Shown here piece by piece: positions 39,511 through 45,992 of a DNA stretch of 45,992 nt. Origin of the DNA: a virus. The stretch is taken from positions 1-45,992 of IMG/VR virus record IMGVR_UViG_3300038441_002108, one strand, 5' to 3'. The position numbers and the translations under genes were made by a program. The notes under the pieces were generated by a model. It was not told where the DNA came from. It saw only the letters and a program-made list of their open reading frames with translations, and ran no database searches. How positions within the stretch are numbered: position 1 is the stretch's first letter; every line of letters begins with the position of its first letter.

Positions 39511-39978
39511 ATGACTCTCAACTTCAACGATATCGCAAACACCAAGGTCGCCGACGTCGAAGCTGTTCCGCTCCCCCCGCAGGGCACATACCGCTGGCGC
39601 ATCACGAAGCTGCCCAGCATCCGCGACTTCAAGGGCGGCGACGGTACGGAATATCAGTCGGTCGAGTTCCCGATCCAGGTCGTCGCTCCGATGGAGGATG
39701 TTGATCCTTCGGACTACAAGGGCAATCTCGCGGACATCCGCCAGAACCTCTCCTTCATGTTCAACAAGGCCGATGAGGTCGCGTTCGTTCAGATGCAGAA
39801 CCGCCTGAAGAAGTTCCTTTCTTCGCATCTGAAGGTGGGGAACGAGGACATGTCCTTCAAGGAACTCTTCAACGAGTCCGTGAACCAGCAGTTCCTCGCC
39901 CCGATCACCTGGGCTCCGGACAAGAACGACCCCGAGGTCATGCGCGTCCGCGTCGGCAACACCGCGCCGCTGGATTAA
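39511..39978 (+). CDS. single-stranded DNA-binding-type partner of Sak4
   Basis: A 155 aa beta-rich protein (PPQGTYRWRITKLPSIRDFKG, YQSVEFPIQVVAPME, then a helix RLKKFLSSHLKVG) of the kind regularly encoded right after Sak4-like ATPases. OB-like SSB function is inferred from position and strand pattern. A strong terminator follows. Confidence 0.6.
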   Translation: MTLNFNDIANTKVADVEAVPLPPQGTYRWRITKLPSIRDFKGGDGTEYQSVEFPIQVVAPMEDVDPSDYKGNLADIRQNLSFMFNKADEVAFVQMQNRLKKFLSSHLKVGNEDMSFKELFNESVNQQFLAPITWAPDKNDPEVMRVRVGNTAPLD

Positions 39979-39997
39979 TCCAGAGCAACGCCAAAGA

Positions 39998-40022
39998 CGA
40001 GGGGGCTTCGGCCCCCTTTATT
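39998..40022 (+). terminator. rho-independent terminator with UUCG loop
   Basis: GGGGGC-TTCG-GCCCCC (40001-40016) followed by TTTATT. The very stable UUCG loop and the T-rich run make this a strong terminator after the recombination genes. Confidence 0.9.
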
Positions 40023-40041
40023 CCTCAATCCGGAGACACCC

Positions 40042-40230
40042 ATGCAGTACATCCTCTTCAACATCCACGGCGGCTGGCAAACCAACGGGGGCGCCCGCCA
40101 CAGTGACTACCGTCAGGCGGCGATCTTCGACGAGGCCGAGGCCCTCGACATGTGCAAACTTCACACTGGCCGCCTCGTCCCCGTCGACCGCGCGTTGTAC
40201 GAGCGCGCAATTGGGGGGCCTTCCAAGTGA
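40042..40230 (+). CDS. small protein, unknown
   Basis: A 62 aa protein (MQYILFNIHGGWQTNGGARH start) with a helix DEAEALDMCKLHTG. The stop lies in the GTGA start of the ParB-methyltransferase gene, so the two are translationally coupled. No family recognised. Confidence 0.6.
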   Translation: MQYILFNIHGGWQTNGGARHSDYRQAAIFDEAEALDMCKLHTGRLVPVDRALYERAIGGPSK

Positions 40231-41507
40231 CCTCGGGCCTCTTCACCTCCACCCCTATCGAGACCATCACCATCAACCGGGCCGATCGCCAGCGCCGGGA
40301 ACTCCGCGGCATCGATGAACTCGCCGAGTCCATCCACCGCCTCGGCCTCATCCATCCCATCGTCATAGACACGGATGGGGTGCTGGTCGCTGGTGAGCGC
40401 CGCCTCACGGCGGTGAAGTCCCTGGGCTGGACCCACATCCCTACCCAACTTTCCACCGACCTCGATCCGCGCACTCACCACGCGATCGAACTCGAGGAGA
40501 ACGTGAAGCGTCAGGACATCACCTGGCAGGAGCGGGCCCTCGCCATGGATAAATACCTGGAGATCCGCCGGGAACAAGAGGGCTCCATGTCCCAGGCGGC
40601 GGTCGCCACGGAACTCGGCCTCAGCAAGATGGACGTTGGGCGGAACCTCGCCGTCGCGGAAGCGCTGAAGTCCGGGGATGAACGAGTCGCCAAGGCGGAT
40701 AAATTCTCCACCGCCGTGAACATCGTCGAGCGCACGAACTCGCGCAAGGCGGCGAACGCGATCGATGCGGTGGAGGCCAGGGTCGCCCAGGTCATCGCCC
40801 TCCCGGACGAGGCCCCGACGTCTACCTCGAAGGTGGTGCCGCTTCTGAACGAGGACTTCCACGAGTGGGCCGCGGCGTACACCGGGCAGCCCTTCAACTT
40901 CCTCCACTGCGATTTCCCCTACGGCGTGGGGATGCACAAGTCGGACCAGGGGGCGGGCCAGGAGTTCGGCGAGTACGCCGACGACCCGGACGTCTTCTGG
41001 AAACTCCTCAACACCCTCGACATGAGCATGTCCAATGTGGTCGCCGAGTCCGCCCACCTCATGTTCTGGTTTTCAATGGATTACTACAGTGAAACGAAAA
41101 AGATCCTCGAAAAAATGGGTTGGAAAATCAACCCCTTCCCGCTCATCTGGCTCAAGTCTGATAACACCGGAATTATTCCGGATGCTAATCGCGGCCCGCG
41201 CCGCATATACGAGACGGCGTTCTTCGGCTCACGCGGGGACCGGAAGATAGTCCAGGCCAAGTCCAACGCCTTCGCATACCCAGGGAGAGAAAAGTCTATT
41301 CATATGAATGAAAAGCCCGTGGCAATGCTGAAGCATTTCATGGAGATGTTCACGGATGAATACTCGTTTGTTCTTGACCCCACTGCCGGCAGCGCCAACG
41401 CCCTCAAAGCAGCAACTGTTCTTGGCGCAGGCAGGGTCCTGGGCCTTGAGCGGGACCCCGAGTTCTTCCAACGCAGCTCCGAGGCCTACTTCGCAGACGA
41501 GTTGTGA
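40227..41507 (+). CDS. ParB-like domain fused to DNA methyltransferase
   Basis: A 426 aa protein starting with GTG. Residues about 10-110 form a ParB/Srx-type domain (GIDELAESIHRLGLIHPIV, GERRLTAVKSLGW at 56-68), followed by a helix-turn-helix (AAVATELGLSKMDVGRNL). The C-terminal half is a class I DNA methyltransferase: motif IV LHCDFPYG (DFPY in place of the usual DPPY), then motif I VLDPTAGSANALKAA near the end, so the order is IV before I (beta-like). It probably protects phage DNA from host restriction or marks it. A dispersed-repeat copy follows the stop. Confidence 0.85.
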   Translation: MTSGLFTSTPIETITINRADRQRRELRGIDELAESIHRLGLIHPIVIDTDGVLVAGERRLTAVKSLGWTHIPTQLSTDLDPRTHHAIELEENVKRQDITWQERALAMDKYLEIRREQEGSMSQAAVATELGLSKMDVGRNLAVAEALKSGDERVAKADKFSTAVNIVERTNSRKAANAIDAVEARVAQVIALPDEAPTSTSKVVPLLNEDFHEWAAAYTGQPFNFLHCDFPYGVGMHKSDQGAGQEFGEYADDPDVFWKLLNTLDMSMSNVVAESAHLMFWFSMDYYSETKKILEKMGWKINPFPLIWLKSDNTGIIPDANRGPRRIYETAFFGSRGDRKIVQAKSNAFAYPGREKSIHMNEKPVAMLKHFMEMFTDEYSFVLDPTAGSANALKAATVLGAGRVLGLERDPEFFQRSSEAYFADEL

Positions 41508-41508
41508 A

Positions 41509-41540
41509 CCATACCGTAACGAAACGATACCAACCATACC
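41509..41540 (+). repeat. dispersed GGTATGG...TTACGG repeat, copy F
   Basis: Begins two bases after the methyltransferase TGA: CCATACCGTAACGAAACG, then ATACCAACCATACC. The CCATACC blocks are 25 bp apart, as in copy E. It ends about 10 nt before the ribosome site of the gene at 41563. Confidence 0.8.
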
Positions 41541-41562
41541 CACCTCAACGGAGACCGAACCC

Positions 41563-41883
41563 ATGCCAGACGTAACACTCGAAGATGCCGTAAAGGAAAT
41601 CCAGAGCTTCCGCCCGACCGAAGATCTCATCTCGGAGCGCGGCACCACCCACGGCAACTATGATAACACCGCCCGCTATATCCAGCAGTTGAAATACGTG
41701 ATCGCCACCGCCTGCGTCGAGCGCAAGCGTCGGGGTCAGGACCAGCTCACGAACCAAGAACGTGAGTCGCTCGAGATGATTATGCACAAGGCCGGCCGGA
41801 TCCTCTCCGGCGACAGCCACTTCCGAGACCACTGGGATGACATCGCGGGGTATGCCAAGATCGCAACGCAGAAGGAGTTCTGA
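41563..41883 (+). CDS. DUF6378-like protein
   Basis: A 106 aa protein with the family's SERGTTHGNYDNTARYIQQL motif, a helix with ESLEMIMHKAGRILSGD and HWDDIAGYAKIA. Proteins of this family occur in many phages near replication genes; an NTP-metabolic role has been suggested for relatives but is not shown. ACGGAGACC upstream; 1 nt before the next start. Confidence 0.75.
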   Translation: MPDVTLEDAVKEIQSFRPTEDLISERGTTHGNYDNTARYIQQLKYVIATACVERKRRGQDQLTNQERESLEMIMHKAGRILSGDSHFRDHWDDIAGYAKIATQKEF

Positions 41884-41884
41884 G

Positions 41885-42928
41885 ATGTCCGGCAACGGCA
41901 TCATGCTCGTTGGCGAAGCGTGGGGGGAGGCCGAAGCGGAAGCTCGGCAGCCCTTCATCGGCAAGAGCGGCTGGCTCATCAAGCAACTCCTTTCCCAGGT
42001 CGGGATCGAGTACCGCGACTGCGCCGTCACCACCGTCTTCAACCTCCGTCCGCCCGGCTCAAACGACGTCATCAATCTCTGCGGGGCTAAGCCCGAAGGC
42101 ATAAAGGGAATGCCGGCGCTGGTGAAGGGCAAGTTCGCCCGGGCTGAATACACCCCGGAACTGGCCCGGCTCTACGGAGAGATCAACGATGAAAATCCTA
42201 ACCTCATCATCGCGCTGGGTGCGACGGCTGCGTGGGCGCTCCTCGGCACATCGGGTATCCGAGCTATACGTGGCGCACCTATTGGAACTACTTCGCCAGC
42301 TTCAGCCGCAACCGGAGTCAGTCTATCTCGTACCTTCAAAGTACTACCAACATATCATCCTGCGGCTGTCCTCCGAGAATGGTCCCTTCGCCCCATTGTC
42401 CTGGCCGACCTTGATAAGGCCCGCCGCCAGTCCCAAGATCCAAGTATTGTCCGTCCCTCTCGCGAAATATGGGTCGAGCCCACACTCGAGGACCTTCAAG
42501 CCTACGAACAGGAATACATCCTCCCCGCCCGGCGATTGAGCATCGACATCGAAACCAAGGGCGACCAGATCACTTGCATTGGTTTCGCCCCCAGCATCTC
42601 CTCGGCGATCGTAATTCCCTTCTGGAGCAAAGCGCAAAAGGACGGGAACTACTGGCGGACCGCCGCCGAGGAGATGCGCGCTTGGGCATACGTCAAGCGG
42701 TGGTGTAAGATGAAACCGTCAGTGTTCCAAAACGGTTTATACGACATCCACCGCCTGTGGCGCACCTACGGCATAGCCTGCACCCTCGCCGATGCCGACA
42801 CCATGCTCTGCCACCACGCCCTGCAGCCCGAGATGGAAAAGGGACTGGGGTTCATGGGCACGGTGTACACGGAGGAGGCATCATGGAAGTTCATGTCCCG
42901 AATGGAAACTCTTAAAAAGGAAGATTGA
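41885..42928 (+). CDS. uracil-DNA glycosylase fused to the front half of a 3'-5' exonuclease
   Basis: A 347 aa protein. Residues 7-165 form a family 4-type UDG fold (LVGEAWGEAEAEARQPFIG, LIIALGATAAWALLG, motif YHPAAVLR at 157-164). From about 215 a DnaQ-type exonuclease begins: ExoI LSIDIETKG (D221, E223) and ExoII FQNGLYDIHRL (D288), then LADADTMLCHHALQ and YTEEASWKF, where a DNA polymerase A would continue into ExoIII. The protein ends there (KKED); the ExoIII motif is found in the polymerase gene at 43683. It probably works together with the separate polymerase protein. Confidence 0.85.
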   Translation: MSGNGIMLVGEAWGEAEAEARQPFIGKSGWLIKQLLSQVGIEYRDCAVTTVFNLRPPGSNDVINLCGAKPEGIKGMPALVKGKFARAEYTPELARLYGEINDENPNLIIALGATAAWALLGTSGIRAIRGAPIGTTSPASAATGVSLSRTFKVLPTYHPAAVLREWSLRPIVLADLDKARRQSQDPSIVRPSREIWVEPTLEDLQAYEQEYILPARRLSIDIETKGDQITCIGFAPSISSAIVIPFWSKAQKDGNYWRTAAEEMRAWAYVKRWCKMKPSVFQNGLYDIHRLWRTYGIACTLADADTMLCHHALQPEMEKGLGFMGTVYTEEASWKFMSRMETLKKED

Positions 42929-42929
42929 G

Positions 42930-43175
42930 ATGCTCGTCGCCATGATTCACTCCCGCGAGACCGCCAAAGGTTTCTTCGAACAGCCCGTCCACATCCCCGA
43001 TATCCAACTTAACCTGTCGACCGACCCCCTCGGTCTCCTCGGGTTCACCATCCAGGCCCATCTCGCAGTCTGCGTCAAGACCACCGGCATCCCCCTGAAC
43101 GTCGGGACCTGGATGATTGAGTTCAACCCCGAAATTTCCAAACGCTTCAACCTTCCGGAAGGAGTCATCGCATGA
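42930..43175 (+). CDS. small protein lying inside the split polymerase
   Basis: An 81 aa protein starting 2 nt after the UDG-exonuclease stop; strand-rich (VHIPDIQLNLSTDPLGLLG, TGIPLNVGTWMIEFNP). No family recognised. Its presence between the two halves of the exonuclease domain is notable. Confidence 0.6.
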   Translation: MLVAMIHSRETAKGFFEQPVHIPDIQLNLSTDPLGLLGFTIQAHLAVCVKTTGIPLNVGTWMIEFNPEISKRFNLPEGVIA

Positions 43176-43351
43176 CCGAAGATTTCCTATGTGAATGCTG
43201 CGGCGAGACCTTCGAGAAGGGCTGCACCGACGAAGAGGCTCTCGACCAGTCCCGCGAGACGTTCGGGGAGTTTCCCCCGGAAGAGCTTGCAATCGTATGC
43301 GAGGATTGTTACCTTAAGTTTATGCAAAAGACAGGAAGGACCGTTCAGTGA
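43172..43351 (+). CDS. small zinc-finger-like protein
   Basis: A 59 aa acidic protein (ATGA overlap) with CECCGETFEKGC near the start and CEDC near residue 43, a CxxC...CxxC layout fit for one zinc ion. The stop overlaps the GTG of the next gene. Function unknown. Confidence 0.65.
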   Translation: MTEDFLCECCGETFEKGCTDEEALDQSRETFGEFPPEELAIVCEDCYLKFMQKTGRTVQ

Positions 43352-43695
43352 TTTATCTCGCCTCGCCGTATTCCCACGAGGACCCGCTGATTATGAAGAC
43401 CCGGTTCCTCTTGGCCGAGCAGGCCACCGCCATCCTTCTTCAGCGCAAGGCCTGGGTATATTCCCCCGTCGTCCACTGCCACGAACTCGCCGCGAAGCAT
43501 TCCCTTCCCACCAACTTTGCCTATTGGCAGGAATACAACATCGACATGCTTCGCCGCTGTGATGCTTTCTATATCCTCGCGGTCTCCGGGTGGAAGGAAA
43601 GTAAAGGCGTCACCGCCGAACTTACTGTGGCCCAGATGCTCGGGCTCAAGATCGCACACATGAATGAACTGGGAGAAGTAGTGTGGCCCGCATAA
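43348..43695 (+). CDS. DUF1937 protein (nucleoside deoxyribosyltransferase-like)
   Basis: A 115 aa protein with the DUF1937 pattern: IYLASPYSHEDPLIMKTR, YSPVVHCHELAAKHSLP, AFYILAVSGWKESKGVTAE, AQMLGLKIAHM. The fold is that of nucleoside 2-deoxyribosyltransferases, but the substrate of phage members is unknown; a role in nucleotide metabolism or modification is plausible given the nearby UDG. GTG start in a GTGA overlap; it overlaps the polymerase start by 13 nt. Confidence 0.8.
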   Translation: MIYLASPYSHEDPLIMKTRFLLAEQATAILLQRKAWVYSPVVHCHELAAKHSLPTNFAYWQEYNIDMLRRCDAFYILAVSGWKESKGVTAELTVAQMLGLKIAHMNELGEVVWPA

Positions 43696-45215
43696 TCAAC
43701 ACTTCTGACCTCTCCCCCGAGTACATGGCCTGCATGTCCGGCGACGATGCCTACTGGGTTTACAACGGCCTCGACGTTTGCGTCACCGAGGAGATCCGCG
43801 GCGTGATCGAGCCCATGCTCGACAACACCACGCGATCCACCTACGAATTCTCCAAGGCCCTCCAGGCCCCGGTCCTTGAAATGATGATGCGGGGGCTGCT
43901 CGTCAACCAGACCCGTCGGGCCACCGTCATCCGAGAGTTCGAAACCAAGCTTTCCCAACTCGAACATCAGCTGAAGCTCATCCTCGTGGAGGGCGTGGGC
44001 GTGGACCCGGGCTTCAACTGGCGTTCGCCCAAGCAGATGGCAACGCTGCTTTACGACATCCTTCAGCTCCCTGTTCAGAGGAAACGCAATGCAAATGGAG
44101 TTTTCGCACCTTCAACGGATCGCACAGCTTTGGAAAAACTTTCCGGGTACTTTATTGCTGAGCCAATCATTGCCCATATGCTCGCACTTCGAGACCTGGG
44201 AAAGTCTTTGGGCTTTCTTAGAACAGGCATCGATCCCGATGGACGGATGCGAACTAATATTAATATCGCTGGAACCAACACAGGACGATGGGCTTCGTCT
44301 GAGTCTGACTATGGAACTGGTACGAACCTCCAGAACGTAACCTCTTCCCTCCGTTCCGTTTTCGTCGCCGATCCCGGAATGAAGTTCTGCAACATGGACC
44401 TCGAGCAGGCCGACTCCCGCAACCTGGGCGCCCTGATCTGGGATCAGTTCCTTGACGAGTACGGGCCCGAGGCGGCCGGGAAGTATCTCGACGCGTGTGA
44501 GTCGGGCGACCTTCACACCCAGGTCTGCAAGATGTGCAACCCGCATCTTCCCTGGGGCGACGGGCGCACAGATCGCGAGATCGCCAACATGCTTTTCTAC
44601 CGGGACAAGTCCTACCGCGACGGGAGCAAAGTCCTCGGTCACGGGAGCAACTATCTGGGCCAGCCCCGCACTATGGCCAAGCACACCAAGTTCCCCGAGG
44701 GCGATGTGGCCCTCTTCCAGTCCAACTACTTCCGCGCCTTCCCCCTCATCCCGCAGTATCACAAACATATCCGCTCCCAAATCAAATCCTTCTCCCACCT
44801 CACGACCCTCTTCGGCCGCCGCAGGTATTTCTTCGGTCGCCCCGACGACGACTCAACCATCCGTGAAGCCGTAGCATACTCCCCGCAAAGCATGACCGCC
44901 GACGAGATCAACACAGGTATCCTCAACATCTGGCGCGCCAACAAGGTCCAGCTTCTCATCCAAGTCCACGACTCAATCCTCTTCCAGTACCCCGAGCATC
45001 TTGAAAACGAAATCGTACCGTGGGCCCTCGAGGCGCTCAAAGCGCCTTTGGAACTTCGCGGTGGGAGACCCTTCGTCGTCCCCACCGAAGCCATGACCGG
45101 CTGGAATTGGGGCTACCACAGCGAGCGCAACCCCGATGGGTTAAAGAAATGGAAGGGCTCGGACCCTCGCACGAGGGAAGATACCGAGTTCAAATTGTCA
45201 ATCCGAGGAATGTGA
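43683..45215 (+). CDS. family A DNA polymerase (starts at ExoIII; exonuclease front half in another gene)
   Basis: A 510 aa polymerase. Residues 24-37 (YWVYNGLDVCVTEE) are an ExoIII (YxxxD) motif, so the N-terminus begins in the middle of an exonuclease domain; ExoI and ExoII are in the UDG gene at 41885. Polymerase motifs: TGRWASS (200-206), motif A CNMDLEQADSR with D239, motif B SKVLGHGSNYLG (315-326), motif C QVHDS (427-431, where S replaces the usual E). GTG start behind GGGAG. A functional polymerase could assemble from both proteins. Confidence 0.9.
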   Translation: MARIINTSDLSPEYMACMSGDDAYWVYNGLDVCVTEEIRGVIEPMLDNTTRSTYEFSKALQAPVLEMMMRGLLVNQTRRATVIREFETKLSQLEHQLKLILVEGVGVDPGFNWRSPKQMATLLYDILQLPVQRKRNANGVFAPSTDRTALEKLSGYFIAEPIIAHMLALRDLGKSLGFLRTGIDPDGRMRTNINIAGTNTGRWASSESDYGTGTNLQNVTSSLRSVFVADPGMKFCNMDLEQADSRNLGALIWDQFLDEYGPEAAGKYLDACESGDLHTQVCKMCNPHLPWGDGRTDREIANMLFYRDKSYRDGSKVLGHGSNYLGQPRTMAKHTKFPEGDVALFQSNYFRAFPLIPQYHKHIRSQIKSFSHLTTLFGRRRYFFGRPDDDSTIREAVAYSPQSMTADEINTGILNIWRANKVQLLIQVHDSILFQYPEHLENEIVPWALEALKAPLELRGGRPFVVPTEAMTGWNWGYHSERNPDGLKKWKGSDPRTREDTEFKLSIRGM

Positions 45216-45992
45216 TGGCACGTCAATTGGGGAGTTGGACTGATGGTTTCAACGAGTACATGGCTAATAAAGGGTCGCCGAAACTCTTTACTCGATGGGC
45301 GGGTATCTTTGCCATTGCCGCCGCTCTCGAGCGAAAGGTTTGGATACGCAATAACAAGGGGCTACTCTATCCGAACCTATACGTTATCACCGTCGGACCC
45401 CCTGGCGCGGGTAAAACTCTTTCCACCGCAGTCGTCTACGATTTCCTCAATGACCTTGATGATCACCACATAGCACCCACGTCAGTGACAAAGGCGTCGT
45501 TGATTGATGCGCTCTCCCAGGCCGAACGCCGTGTGATCCGTCCGATGGACACACCTGCGATAACCTCCTTCAACTCCCTCACCGTCGCGTCCGACGAGTT
45601 GGGTGTCTTCCTTCCGGCCTATGAGAACGATTTCATGAACGTCCTCACGAACATCTACGATTGCCGGATATACTCGGAGACCCGACGGACCGCGAAGATC
45701 AACATCAAGATGGAGGCGCCACAGTTGAACTTCACGGCGGCTACGACCCCGTCGTACCTCACCAGTATTTTGCCCGAGGGCGCTTGGGACCAGGGCTTCC
45801 TCTCCCGCACCATCCTCGTCTACTCTGGAGGCGAAGGTCCCCAGGACCTCTTCAACGGCACATCGTACGATACGAAACTCGAAGAGGCGCTGAAGCAGGA
45901 TCTCCATCTGATCGGGGATCTCTTCGGGAAGATGGTCTTCGAGGAAGACGTGAAGGAGGCCCTGACCGCGTGGCATATGCAGGGCGGGCCCC
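45215..45992 (+). CDS. replication helicase/ATPase (continues at base 1)
   Basis: The first 259 codons of a protein that continues at 1-395 when the ends are joined (390 aa in total). ATG overlaps the polymerase stop (TGATG). Walker A GPPGAGKT (61-68), Walker B-like LTVASDELG (123-131) and the downstream segments FTAATTPSYLTSILP and GFLSRTILVY follow the pattern of phage DUF3987-type P-loop ATPases, used as replicative helicase or primase-helicase. Adjacent to the polymerase, as expected. Confidence 0.85.
   Translation, partial: MARQLGSWTDGFNEYMANKGSPKLFTRWAGIFAIAAALERKVWIRNNKGLLYPNLYVITVGPPGAGKTLSTAVVYDFLNDLDDHHIAPTSVTKASLIDALSQAERRVIRPMDTPAITSFNSLTVASDELGVFLPAYENDFMNVLTNIYDCRIYSETRRTAKINIKMEAPQLNFTAATTPSYLTSILPEGAWDQGFLSRTILVYSGGEGPQDLFNGTSYDTKLEEALKQDLHLIGDLFGKMVFEEDVKEALTAWHMQGGP

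Noticed and set aside
1-45992. tRNA genes, CRISPR array, integrase, phage RNA polymerase
   Set aside because: None could be recognised by reading; a tRNAscan or profile search could still find a weak one.

Overview
The window looks like the complete genome of a podovirus (short-tailed, dsDNA tailed phage) whose map is circular or circularly permuted. The last codons at 45992 run in frame into base 1, so the two window ends are two halves of one helicase/ATPase gene (45215-45992 plus 1-395, 390 aa when joined). By eye the DNA is GC-rich with strong GCC/CTC codon preference. The host is probably a GC-rich proteobacterium, possibly an alphaproteobacterium, but no gene here fixes that. I see no integrase, no clear CI-type repressor, no phage RNA polymerase, no CRISPR array and no tRNA gene, so the phage probably relies on host sigma-70 RNA polymerase and is not obviously temperate.

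There are two transcription arms. The minus arm (25435 down to 392) holds the virion and lysis genes. In transcription order they are: small terminase; three small putative virion genes and a beta-helix tailspike; large terminase; portal; a GIY-YIG-like protein; a Bbp19-like protein; scaffold; major capsid; capsid cement; tail adaptor; tail nozzle; four ejection-type internal virion proteins (GNAT-like, small, transglycosylase, and a giant 1316 aa protein); a T7-type fibre adaptor; a tail fibre with a signal peptide; M15 endolysin; lipoprotein; holin; and a spanin-like protein. The plus arm (25796 to 45992, then 1 to 395) holds about 30 small early proteins, then a UvrD/Rep-like helicase, a HIRAN protein, an HNH endonuclease, a Cas4/RecB-like nuclease, a Sak4-like recombination ATPase with its partner, a ParB-methyltransferase fusion, and a family A DNA polymerase system plus the wrap-around replication ATPase. 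The arms diverge from 25436-25795 and converge on overlapping stop codons at 392-395.

The early arm is unusually rich in RNA and DNA structure. A textbook type II hammerhead ribozyme lies at 26660-26713, directly before a start codon, and a second good candidate is at 29723-29777. Leaders full of hairpins occur at 29546-29795 and 35800-35986, and sigma-70-like promoters carry dyads at 25464-25492 (minus strand) and 27532-27564. A roughly 27-32 bp dispersed repeat (GGTATGG...TTACGG) recurs in four gaps on both arms; in three of them it follows a stop codon directly.

Other unusual points are as follows. Six unrelated small early proteins end in the same acidic-leucine tail (DLEL/DLDL/ELEL type). 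One more ends in an SSB-like DDDVPF tip. The polymerase's 3'-5' exonuclease domain is split between two genes with three small genes lying between them: a UDG-exonuclease fusion carries ExoI and ExoII, and the polymerase gene carries ExoIII.
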